Assembly: GCF_000967725.1 (NCBI RefSeq)
Contig: NZ_JXYE01000004.1
Coordinates: 62,001-126,000 of the forward strand
DNA: 64,000 bases
Direction: 5' to 3'
Source of the DNA: Loktanella sp. S4079
GTDB taxonomy: Bacteria > Pseudomonadota > Alphaproteobacteria > Rhodobacterales > Rhodobacteraceae
The translations under genes were made by a program, and so were the position numbers. Shown piece after piece: positions 33,185 to 41,038 of the stretch; the stretch's first letter is position 1; each line of letters begins with the position of its first letter. The notes beneath the pieces were generated by a model. That model saw nothing but the letters and a program-made list of their open reading frames with translations. It was not told the DNA's origin and made no database searches.

Positions 33185-34759
33185 ATGAAAACGCAGGTGG
33201 TTATTGGCTTCCTCGGGACGACTCTGGACGCTGGCAAACGCCGCAGATGGCGGCCTTCGGTACAAATCACTCAGCATGATGATTTTCCTGTCGATCGGAT
33301 TGAGCTGATCCATAGCCGTCGCTGGTCGAAACTGGCCAATCGGGTCAAGGAAGATATCGAAAGCGGCTCTCCTAAGACCGAAGTCTTACTGCACCAAATA
33401 GAGGTCGCCGATCCGTGGGACTTTGAGGAAATGTACGGCGCGATGTACGACTTCGCACGCGACTATGGCTTTGATGACGAACGCGAAGACTACTTTATCC
33501 ACCTGACGACCGGGACACACGTTGCGCAAATCTGTTGGTTCCTCCTTGCAGAGGCGCGCCATATCCCGGCCAAGCTCGTCCAATCCGGTCCGCCACGCGG
33601 CGACGATCCAGATGCGGGATCAATACAGGTCGTCGATCTCGATCTATCGAAATATAATGCCCTGCAGCAACGGTTTGATCTTACGACCAAAGAATACAAT
33701 ACCCTGCTCAAGGGTGGGATCGACACCAAAAACCCTGCCTTCAATGATATGATCGACAGGATGGAAATTGTCGTTTCGAACTCTGACGCGCCGTTGTTGC
33801 TAATGGGGCCAACAGGAACTGGTAAATCCGATCTCGCTGCACGGCTTTATGAGCTCAAGCTTCAACGTCGCCGCATCAAGGGGCGCTTGGTGCATGTGAA
33901 CTGCTCGACCTTACGAGGCGAACGCGCAATGTCGACCCTGTTTGGACATCGACGGCACGCCCTGCCCGGCGCCAACTCTGAACGCGCCGGCCTCTTGCGC
34001 GAGGCGGACGGTGGGGTTCTTTTCCTTGATGAGATTGACGAACTTGGACTCGATGAGCAGGCGATGATCCTGCACGCGATCGAAACCGGGAAATACCTAC
34101 CGCTTGGATCAGACTATGAAGTCACCAGCCGCTTTCATGTCATCGCGGGCGCTGGCCGCGATCTTGCGGATCTCGTTGCGACTGGGCGTTTTCGTGCGGA
34201 TTTGTTCGCCCGGCTAAACCTATGGACATTCACCCTGCCTGCGCTTCGCAACCGCCCCGAGGATATCGCCCCAAACATCGCACATGAAATGACCCGGATG
34301 GAGAAACTCTCGGGCACCCGCGTGACCTTTAACGCCGATGCGCTAGAGCATTACCAACGCTTCGCGACCGATCCCGGCACGATCTGGCCTGGCAACTTTC
34401 GCGATCTGGGCGCATCTATTCAGCGTATGTATACGCTTGCCCCGCAAGGGCGGATTACCAAGGCCATGGTCCAGACCGAAATTGCAACGATCAGTGGTGT
34501 TTGGCGCACGGCACACCAAGACCCTGATATGGCGCTCTTGCACGCGGTCATCGGATCACGGGCCGACAACATCGACGAATTTGACCGTGTTCAACTCGCT
34601 GCGGTCATCCGCGCCTGCCGCCAAAGCGCAAGCCTGAGTGCCGCAGGGCGGCGTCTATTTGCGGCCTCGCGCGCGACGAAAACCAGCAAGAACGACTCTG
34701 ATCGTCTACGCAAATACCTTGAACGGTTCGACCTCGATTGGAACAAATGCCAAGAATAG
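33185..34759 (+). CDS. rtcR: RtcR, AAA+ activator of the RNA-repair operon (GAFTGA motif lost)
   Basis: A 524-residue bacterial enhancer-binding protein closely following E. coli RtcR in layout. A CARF-like RtcR sensor domain spans residues 1-180 (GFLGTTLDAG, EDYFIHLTTGTHVAQICWFLLAEAR). The AAA+ domain follows, with Walker A GPTGTGKS near 208 and Walker B FLDEIDELG near 280. A Fis-type helix-turn-helix ends it (LSAAGRRLF). The sensor is thought to respond to RNA ends from damaged tRNA. The sigma-54-contact loop reads FGHRRHALPGA instead of FGHxxGAFTGA. The start at the ATG 33185 (GGA 8 bases upstream) is preferred over a TTG 12 bases earlier. Confidence 0.94.
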   Translation: MKTQVVIGFLGTTLDAGKRRRWRPSVQITQHDDFPVDRIELIHSRRWSKLANRVKEDIESGSPKTEVLLHQIEVADPWDFEEMYGAMYDFARDYGFDDEREDYFIHLTTGTHVAQICWFLLAEARHIPAKLVQSGPPRGDDPDAGSIQVVDLDLSKYNALQQRFDLTTKEYNTLLKGGIDTKNPAFNDMIDRMEIVVSNSDAPLLLMGPTGTGKSDLAARLYELKLQRRRIKGRLVHVNCSTLRGERAMSTLFGHRRHALPGANSERAGLLREADGGVLFLDEIDELGLDEQAMILHAIETGKYLPLGSDYEVTSRFHVIAGAGRDLADLVATGRFRADLFARLNLWTFTLPALRNRPEDIAPNIAHEMTRMEKLSGTRVTFNADALEHYQRFATDPGTIWPGNFRDLGASIQRMYTLAPQGRITKAMVQTEIATISGVWRTAHQDPDMALLHAVIGSRADNIDEFDRVQLAAVIRACRQSASLSAAGRRLFAASRATKTSKNDSDRLRKYLERFDLDWNKCQE

Positions 34760-34767
34760 CAACCAGA

Positions 34768-35202
34768 TCAAGCGTCCCGCCCATCGGGATATTCGGCAGG
34801 CCCCTTGATTTCCAGCTTATTGCCAAAGGGATCAAAAATGTAGAACGAATGTCCGACGCCACGCGCGCCGCCGTGCTGGGCCTCTCGGTCAATTGGCACG
34901 TTATGGGCAGCAAGATGCGCGCGCATCGCGTCCGGCGCAAAGGGGCTGGTGGCGATACAGACGTGATCAACATTGCGACCACCGGCAACTGGCGGCACAG
35001 CAGCTTGCGCGCCCGGATGCGTAACATCCCACAAAACAATCAAGGCCGCCCCAGCCCAGACTTGCTCCATCCCCATTGCTGGGTAGGAATAGCCAGCCAC
35101 GCACCCAAGCACGTCATGGTAAAATGCCAGCGCCTTGGGCATGTCATCCACGATGAACACCACATGGTCGATCCCAACCAATGAAAACGGTGGAGTGCTC
35201 AT
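34768..35202 (-). CDS. VOC-family (glyoxalase-like) protein
   Basis: A 144-residue vicinal-oxygen-chelate protein with two beta-alpha-beta modules: GIDHVVFIVDDMPKALAFYHDVLG and VDHVCIATSPF...FYIFDPFGNKLEIKGP. Metal-ligand candidates are the His in DHVVF, His in VDHVC and Glu in KLEIK. The substrate is unknown; relatives include glyoxalases and dioxygenases. The ATG at 35202 overlaps the stop of the aldo/keto reductase gene (ATGA), suggesting shared expression and perhaps joint handling of a reactive carbonyl. Confidence 0.88.
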   Translation of the reverse strand: MSTPPFSLVGIDHVVFIVDDMPKALAFYHDVLGCVAGYSYPAMGMEQVWAGAALIVLWDVTHPGAQAAVPPVAGGRNVDHVCIATSPFAPDAMRAHLAAHNVPIDREAQHGGARGVGHSFYIFDPFGNKLEIKGPAEYPDGRDA

Positions 35203-36008
35203 TCCGTATCCCATTCAGGGCACCATGGCCCATTGACCAGCCGCATCCCGCGTTCCAGCTTGGTGATCCGTGCGTGTTCAGCCTCTGACAATGTGATATC
35301 GGCGGCGGCGAGGTTTTCTTGAATGCGGGCAGGCGAACCAGAGGACGGGATGATGACATGCCCCTCCCTGAGCAACCACGCCAAAGCAATCTGGCTCGCG
35401 GTTGCGCTGTGGTTTCTGGCGATTTCGGTCAGAACGGGATCATCTTTGACCGCCCCGCGCGCCAAGGGCGAATAGGCCGTGATCGGAATATTTTGCGCCC
35501 GGCAATAGGAAACAATCGGAACATTTTGCATAAACACATGCAGCTCAACTTGGTTAGTCAAGATTGGCCGATCCCCCAACAGATCGAGGGCCTGCCCCAG
35601 ATAGTGTTTGGTAAAATTCGAAACACCGATATTGCGACACAGCCCGGAATCATAGACCTCTGCGAATTGGGCCACGTAATCATTGATGTCGTACTCGTCG
35701 TCGATGGACGGATAATGCAGCAACAAAAGATCAACGGGGCCGACCCCGAGCTTTTCGAGCGAGGCCTCGACATGTGGTCGTATTTGCCCCGGCCCAAAGC
35801 TCTCAGGCGCGACCTTTGTCGTGACCCACAGTTCCTCGCGCGGCAAAGCGAAATCTGCAATCGCTCGCCCGACGTGTTCTTCGTTTTGATACCCTTCAGC
35901 ACCGTCAATATGGCGATACCCGGCCTCTAGCGCGGCAAGCGTCCCGCGATATGCCTCCTCGCCGGGACGGTTCCATGTGCCGTAGCCAATTTGCGGAATA
36001 TTTTGCAT
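35199..36008 (-). CDS. Aldo/keto reductase
   Basis: A 269-residue NADPH-dependent reductase of the AKR TIM-barrel family. It has GYRHIDGAEGYQNEEHVGRAI with the catalytic Asp and Tyr, KVAPE, the DLLLLHYP strand, IGVSNFTKHYL and the nucleotide-binding IIPSSGSPARIQENL. The start at 36008 is preceded by GGGGGGAATCTG; the longer frame is unlikely. It is related to the 2,5-diketo-gluconate reductase group, substrate unknown. It lies 65 bases downstream of fmt and is coupled to the VOC gene. Confidence 0.92.
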   Translation of the reverse strand: MQNIPQIGYGTWNRPGEEAYRGTLAALEAGYRHIDGAEGYQNEEHVGRAIADFALPREELWVTTKVAPESFGPGQIRPHVEASLEKLGVGPVDLLLLHYPSIDDEYDINDYVAQFAEVYDSGLCRNIGVSNFTKHYLGQALDLLGDRPILTNQVELHVFMQNVPIVSYCRAQNIPITAYSPLARGAVKDDPVLTEIARNHSATASQIALAWLLREGHVIIPSSGSPARIQENLAAADITLSEAEHARITKLERGMRLVNGPWCPEWDTE

Positions 36009-36073
36009 CAGATTCCCCCCTGTAGCAAAGGGAACTATAACGTTTACGTCACGCAAACCAAGGGGCAAACCGA

Positions 36074-36973
36074 CTAGTCTAACTGATCACCCAGCTCCAG
36101 CCCGCGCAGCACGTCATCTGCAGGCATTGCTTTCTTACCTTGGCGCTGCGCATGCGTGATCTCGACAGCACCCGATCCGCAAGCAATGGTAAATCCGTCT
36201 AACACGCGGCCCGCAGCGGCCTGCCCCGGCACAGTGCGACTGGCAAGGAGCTTCACGCGTTCACCCGCGACCTCGCACCACGCGCCGGGAAACGGTGACA
36301 GTCCACGGATCAACGCATCAACTTCGGCTGCTGGTTTGGACCAATCCACGCGCGCCTCTGATTTATCAATCTTGGCAGCATAGGTGACACCTTCGTCAGG
36401 CTGTACCTGCGGTGTGAGCGTCGGATATTCAGCCAACGCCCGCACAATCAATCGCGCGCCCATCTGCGAAAGCCGGTCATGCAATTGACCTGTGGTTTCC
36501 TCTGTTCCGATTTCAGTGGCCTCGGTCAACAAAACCGGTCCGGTATCAAGCCCCGCTTCCATTTGCATGATGCAAACACCAGTCTGCGCGTCACCCGCCA
36601 TAATCGCCCGATGGATTGGCGCAGCCCCGCGCCAGCGTGGCAATAGTGAGGCATGAATATTCAGACAACCATGACGCGGCGCATCCAGCACGACCTGAGG
36701 CAAAATCAGACCATAGGCGACCACGACTGCGATATCTGCATTCAGCGCTGCAAATTCAGATTGCGCGTCAGGGTCGCGCAAGGAAACCGGATGGCGAACG
36801 GGCAACCCCAAGGCTTCTGCGCGCTGCTGGACTGGGCTGGGTCGATCTTTTTTACCGCGACCAGCAGGGCGCGGCGGCTGGCAATAAACAGCAACGACCT
36901 CATGCCCCGCATCAACTAATGCGTCCAACACAGGTACCGAAAAATCTGGAGTTCCCATAAAGACGACACGCAT
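36074..36973 (-). CDS. fmt: Methionyl-tRNA formyltransferase
   Basis: A 299-residue enzyme that formylates initiator Met-tRNA with 10-formyl-tetrahydrofolate. Residues 1-200 are the formyltransferase fold ([16 protein letters not shown], the folate/catalytic [16 protein letters not shown] with Asn/His motif [12 protein letters not shown]). Residues 205-299 are the OB-like tRNA-binding domain ([18 protein letters not shown]). It lies downstream of three deformylase genes, the usual def-fmt pairing of opposite reactions at the protein N-terminus. Confidence 0.97.
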   Translation of the reverse strand: MRVVFMGTPDFSVPVLDALVDAGHEVVAVYCQPPRPAGRGKKDRPSPVQQRAEALGLPVRHPVSLRDPDAQSEFAALNADIAVVVAYGLILPQVVLDAPRHGCLNIHASLLPRWRGAAPIHRAIMAGDAQTGVCIMQMEAGLDTGPVLLTEATEIGTEETTGQLHDRLSQMGARLIVRALAEYPTLTPQVQPDEGVTYAAKIDKSEARVDWSKPAAEVDALIRGLSPFPGAWCEVAGERVKLLASRTVPGQAAAGRVLDGFTIACGSGAVEITHAQRQGKKAMPADDVLRGLELGDQLD

Positions 36974-37042
36974 GATGCACCTCTTGTCAGCCGAATAATT
37001 TGCGCGACCAGATAGATCAAATTTAGCTAAATTTGATCGCCG

Positions 37043-37543
37043 CTAGCCTTTGTTCAATTTGCGCGACTTCTTGATCAGCATATCGCGCTTAACCCGCCCT
37101 AAGTGATCAAAGAACATCTTGCCAGCCAAATGATCAATTTGGTGCTGGACCGATGTCGCCCAAAGGCCGACGAAATCGCGTTCCTCTAGGGTCCCGTCTT
37201 CGTTTAGAAACCTGACAGTCACGGCGCGTGGGCGCGACACCTTAGCCCAGACGCCCGGTAGATTTGGCGATCCTTCCTCGTGCACACGCGGCTCTACGCT
37301 CGCATGCAGGACCTCAGGGTTCGCCATGCGTACCGCCTTGCCGCGGGTTTCAGAGGCATCAACCACGGCCAGGGCCAACCCGATCCCCAGTTGCGGCGCC
37401 GCAAGGCCAACGCCCGGCATCGTATCCATTGCGACGATCATTTCATCCCAGATCGCGCGCACATCGGGTGTAATTTCTTCAACAGGCTTGGCGGCGGTGC
37501 GCAACACTTCGTGCGGCCACATAACATAGGGGCGATGCATCAT
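37043..37543 (-). CDS. Degenerate peptide deformylase paralogue, probably inactive
   Basis: A 166-residue deformylase-fold protein. Motif I is kept (GVGLAAPQLG), but motif II EGCLS is EEGSPN, removing the metal-binding Cys, and motif III HExDH is HQIDH, removing the catalytic Glu. It is therefore unlikely to deformylate peptides by the normal mechanism and may be structural, regulatory or bind another ligand. The ATG at 37543 overlaps the stop of the preceding deformylase gene by 4 bases (ATGA), so it is co-translated with active paralogues. Confidence 0.88.
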   Translation of the reverse strand: MMHRPYVMWPHEVLRTAAKPVEEITPDVRAIWDEMIVAMDTMPGVGLAAPQLGIGLALAVVDASETRGKAVRMANPEVLHASVEPRVHEEGSPNLPGVWAKVSRPRAVTVRFLNEDGTLEERDFVGLWATSVQHQIDHLAGKMFFDHLGRVKRDMLIKKSRKLNKG

Positions 37544-38001
37544 TGTTCTTGTCCTGTCTGTGTAATTAATATGCCGTTCAGGTGGTCCAATTCGTGGCAA
37601 GCGCAAATCGCCTGCGCCCCTTCAAAACGGGCAGTTTGAATTGTTCCGTCCAGCACTTGCCAGCGCATCTCAACCCACGTTGGGCGCGGCACAGCAAAGG
37701 TGCGACCGGGGATGGACAGACACCCCTCGGGTCCTACTGCATGTGTTTCAGACGCGCTGATAATCGTGGGGTTCACAAATACCAATGGGGTTGGGTCCGC
37801 GTCTTTCCACGTGACGTCTGTGACAAAGATACGCCGACCCACACCGATCTGCGGCGCGGCCAAACCGCGTCCGGGCGCGTCATACATTGTCTCAAGCATA
37901 TCACGCGCGAGATCAGCGAGCGCGTCATCAAATACCGTGACCGGGGCGGCAATCGCATCCAGCACGGGATCACCTTCAAAGCGCAACTCACGGATTGCCA
38001 C
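37540..38001 (-). CDS. def: Peptide deformylase, second paralogue
   Basis: A 153-residue metal-dependent deformylase that removes N-formyl groups from nascent proteins. All motifs are intact: GRGLAAPQIG, EGCLSIPG and CHELDHLNG. It is shorter at the C-terminus than classical Def. The start is GTG at 38001, 4 bases after the stop of the first paralogue, and gives the normal MAIRELRFEGDPVL N-terminus. Confidence 0.93.
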   Translation of the reverse strand: MAIRELRFEGDPVLDAIAAPVTVFDDALADLARDMLETMYDAPGRGLAAPQIGVGRRIFVTDVTWKDADPTPLVFVNPTIISASETHAVGPEGCLSIPGRTFAVPRPTWVEMRWQVLDGTIQTARFEGAQAICACHELDHLNGILITQTGQEQ

Positions 38002-38005
38002 GCGC

Positions 38006-38527
38006 CTAGCTCCGCGCCAATTCGCGCTTTAGCTTTTGCATTTTGCGCGTGATCATCTGACGCTTGAGCGGCTTGAGATAGTCGATGAATAGCTTTCCAT
38101 CCAAATGGTCGATTTCATGCTGAACGCATGTCGCCCACAGCCCATCGAATTTTTCGCGTTGCGTCTTGCCGTCGAGACTGAGCCATTCGACCTCAACCTC
38201 GGCAGGGCGTTCGACCTCGGCGTATTGATCAGGGATCGATAAGCACCCTTCGTCATAGGTGCTGCGTTCATCGGATGACCAGACAACCTGCGGATTGATA
38301 AGAACCATGGGTGACGGCGTCGCCCCTTCGTCCTTTTCGCAGTCCATCACAATTATGCGCATCATCTGTGCAATTTGCGGCGCAGCGAGCCCAATGCCCG
38401 GCGCATCATACATGGTTTCCAGCATGTCATCAGCGAGCCGCCGGATGTCGTCAGTGACAGCCGGGACCGGATCGGTCACCTTCTTGAGCCGCGGATCAGG
38501 GTGAATGAGTATTTTTCGTAAAGCCAT
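38006..38527 (-). CDS. def: Peptide deformylase, main copy
   Basis: A 173-residue type I deformylase with complete motifs GIGLAAPQI, EGCLSIPDQ and QHEIDHLDG. N-terminus MALRKILIHPDPRLKKV is typical. First gene of the def-def-def-fmt minus-strand operon; it diverges from the patB-type gene across 110 bases. Confidence 0.96.
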   Translation of the reverse strand: MALRKILIHPDPRLKKVTDPVPAVTDDIRRLADDMLETMYDAPGIGLAAPQIAQMMRIIVMDCEKDEGATPSPMVLINPQVVWSSDERSTYDEGCLSIPDQYAEVERPAEVEVEWLSLDGKTQREKFDGLWATCVQHEIDHLDGKLFIDYLKPLKRQMITRKMQKLKRELARS

Positions 38528-38637
38528 GTCGCTGATCTAATCGCTCTGCCAGTGTATCGCAAGCAAAGGGTACAATATCGCACTTGCACATGATTTCTGG
38601 CTGGGCAACCCTGCCCCCAAGTTTCAAGGAGAGCCCC

Positions 38638-39807
38638 ATGACATTCGATACCCCCGTTGACCGCCGGAACACCCACTGCGTCAAATGGGACGCAATGCAG
38701 GATATCTATGGCGTCTCTCCAGATGACGGTCTGGCCATGTGGGTCGCCGATATGGAATTCCGCGCCGCGGACCCAATCAAGGACGCTCTGCAAAACATGG
38801 TAGACCACGGTGTCTACGGCTACTTTGGCGACGAAAGCAAATATCGCAGCGCCATTCAATGGTGGATGCAAGAGCGTCACGGTTGGACCATTGATCCGTC
38901 ATGGATATTCACCACGCATGGGCTGGTAAACGGCACTGCACTTTGTATCGAAACCTTTACGCGTCCGGGTGATGGTGTTGTCCTATTTACCCCGGTCTAC
39001 CATGCCTTTGCGCGCGTCATCCATGCCGCCAACCGCCAAGTTGTCGAATGCGAGCTCGTGAATAATGATGGACGCTACGAGCTAGATTTTGATGCCTATG
39101 ACGCGCAGATGCTGGGCAATGAGCGGATGTTGATCCTGTGTTCACCGCATAACCCCGGTGGCCGCGTTTGGACCAAGCAAGAACTGCAAGAGGTCGCAGC
39201 GTTCGCCAAACGTCACGATCTGATTTTGGTATCCGACGAAATCCACCATGATCTGACAATGCCCGGTCAAACCCACACCCCGATGACGCACATCGAAGGG
39301 ATCACAGACCGTCTGGTCATGATGACCGCAACAACCAAGACCTTTAACATCGCCGGCAGCCACTCGGGCAATGTCATCATCGAAGACCCGGATCTGCGGG
39401 CCAAATTCGGGCGGTGTATGGCAGCTCTTGGGATTTCACCGAATAGTTTTGGCCTACATATGGCCACAGCCGCCTATTCACCGGCAGGCGCCGCATGGGT
39501 GGATGACCTGCGCGCCTATTTGGATCAAAACCGCAAAATATTTGATGCCGGGATCAACAGCATTCCAGGGTTACGCTCGATGAACCTGGAATCCACGTAT
39601 CTTGCTTGGGTGGATTTTTCCGGCACCGGTATGCCACAAGAAGAATTCACCAAACGTGTCGAACAATCCGCCAAAATCGCAGCAAACCACGGCCCTACCT
39701 TTGGCAAAGGTGGCGACGATTTTCTGCGGTTCAACATCGGTGCGCCCAAGGCACAGATCGAAGATGCGGTCGGACGCTTACAAAAGGCGTTCAGCGACCT
39801 TCAGTAA
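38638..39807 (+). CDS. PatB/MalY-family PLP-dependent C-S lyase or aminotransferase
   Basis: A 389-residue fold-type I PLP enzyme. Key segments: VWVADMEFRAADPIKDAL, LILCSPHNPGGRVWTKQEL, LVSDEIHHDLTMPG with the PLP-contacting Asp, and TATTKTFNIAGSHSG with the Schiff-base Lys. Family members cleave cystathionine or cysteine C-S bonds (PatB/MalY). The start is the ATG at 38638 with AAGGAGAG upstream. Confidence 0.92.
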   Translation: MTFDTPVDRRNTHCVKWDAMQDIYGVSPDDGLAMWVADMEFRAADPIKDALQNMVDHGVYGYFGDESKYRSAIQWWMQERHGWTIDPSWIFTTHGLVNGTALCIETFTRPGDGVVLFTPVYHAFARVIHAANRQVVECELVNNDGRYELDFDAYDAQMLGNERMLILCSPHNPGGRVWTKQELQEVAAFAKRHDLILVSDEIHHDLTMPGQTHTPMTHIEGITDRLVMMTATTKTFNIAGSHSGNVIIEDPDLRAKFGRCMAALGISPNSFGLHMATAAYSPAGAAWVDDLRAYLDQNRKIFDAGINSIPGLRSMNLESTYLAWVDFSGTGMPQEEFTKRVEQSAKIAANHGPTFGKGGDDFLRFNIGAPKAQIEDAVGRLQKAFSDLQ

Positions 39808-39813
39808 ATGCGC

Positions 39814-40161
39814 TTAACGCTCCAGCAGCCCTGCTGGAGCAAACTCCGGCGTTTCATAATCTGCAGCAGGCCGATCCGTAACAGGACGCAGCCACTTAAA
39901 TTCGAAAACACGTTCGTTGTCTTCGGCGACCGAAGACACAACAAGACACTGATAAAGATGCTTCGGGCCATCATAAATATCGACATGCCCACGCAAACGA
40001 TCAGACCCATCAAGATCGAGAGCAAACCCACCATCCCAGAACCTACGAATCCGATAGGTGTCTTCACCGTCGTGAACAGATAGCCGATCTTTGCGCTTTA
40101 GCGCGGCTTTACGGGCCTCTTCGAGGCCAAGACGCACAGCCTCTGGCAAGAATTCATACAT
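39814..40161 (-). CDS. Hypothetical protein of 115 residues
   Basis: A small, charged, soluble protein (MYEFLPEAVRLGLEEARKAAL start) with a likely beta-rich middle (TYRIRRFWDGGFALDLDGSDRLRGHVDIYDG). No family is recognised, though its regular composition and strong ribosome site (GAGGAGGGGG before the ATG at 40161) suggest a real conserved gene. It stands between patB and cobM and ends convergently, 6 bases from the patB stop. Confidence 0.8.
   Translation of the reverse strand: MYEFLPEAVRLGLEEARKAALKRKDRLSVHDGEDTYRIRRFWDGGFALDLDGSDRLRGHVDIYDGPKHLYQCLVVSSVAEDNERVFEFKWLRPVTDRPAADYETPEFAPAGLLER
39819..39840. repeat. Perfect inverted repeat at the convergent gene ends
   Basis: GCTCCAGCAG and CTGCTGGAGC, 10-base arms with a CC spacer, lie in the last codons of the 115-residue gene. 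No T run follows on either side. It may act as a bidirectional transcript-end hairpin for this gene and the PatB-type gene. Confidence 0.6.
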
Positions 40162-40249
40162 CGTTCCCCCTCCTCTACGTCTTAGCATGCGCACCATTTG
40201 GTAAACATCAAGTGACGAATTCAGATTCTATCTAGGAATTTAGTACTGC

Positions 40250-41017
40250 CTATTCGGTACGCACCGGACGCAATACATGCGGTTTCGTCGCATCATAAAG
40301 CGCAGAATCTGGGAACCCATTGTTATCCGACAGGGCCTGACCCACCATGATCAGCGCCGTGCGCGTTAGCTTTGCGGCCCGTACTTTTTCGCGAATATCG
40401 CTTAATGTGCCACGGATGATCAATTGATCTGGCCAGCCCACACGGTAGACAACGGCGACGGGGCAATCTTCGCCATAGAATGGGGTCAGCTTGCGTTCGA
40501 TATCCTTGAGCGCACGAATACCCAGATGGATTGCCAATGTTGTCCCTGTCCGCGCGAAATTCTCAAGCGTTTCACCAGCGGGCATGCCGGTCGATTTCAT
40601 CGAAACGCGGGTCAGCACGATCGATTGCGCCACTTCGGGGATCGTCAGTTCGGTTCCCAACGCAGCCGCAGCGGCTGTATAGGCCGGAACACCGGGGATG
40701 ATCTGGTAATCAATTCCTTCGGCCTTGAGTAGTCGAATCTGCTCGGCAATCGCGCCGTAAAGCGACGGATCGCCCGAGTGAACACGCGCGACGTTCAACC
40801 CTTTTTCATGGGCTGCTACGATTTCGGCGTGGGTTTCGCCCAAGGTCATAGGGGCCGTATCCATCACCCGCGCATCTTTGGGGGCGCAGGCCACAACGGC
40901 CTCTGGCACCAAGGATCCCGCATAAAGACACACCGGGCATTCGCCAATGACCCGCGCGGCCTTGAGCGTCAGCAACTCGGGGTCACCCGGCCCAGCACCA
41001 ATAAAAAAGACTGTCAT
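40250..41017 (-). CDS. cobM: Precorrin-4 C11-methyltransferase
   Basis: A 255-residue SAM-dependent corrin-ring methylase (CobM/CbiF). Signatures: MTVFFIGAGPGDPELLTLKA, VARVHSGDPSLYGAIAEQ and IPGVPAYTAAAAALGTELT. It adds the C-11 methyl after ring contraction. Last cob gene of the minus-strand operon, 21 bases after cbiG-cobJ. A 7-bp spacing of cofactor-site Gly residues matches the family. Confidence 0.96.
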   Translation of the reverse strand: MTVFFIGAGPGDPELLTLKAARVIGECPVCLYAGSLVPEAVVACAPKDARVMDTAPMTLGETHAEIVAAHEKGLNVARVHSGDPSLYGAIAEQIRLLKAEGIDYQIIPGVPAYTAAAAALGTELTIPEVAQSIVLTRVSMKSTGMPAGETLENFARTGTTLAIHLGIRALKDIERKLTPFYGEDCPVAVVYRVGWPDQLIIRGTLSDIREKVRAAKLTRTALIMVGQALSDNNGFPDSALYDATKPHVLRPVRTE

Positions 41018-41038
41018 CTTGTTGTTCCTTATTCAGCC

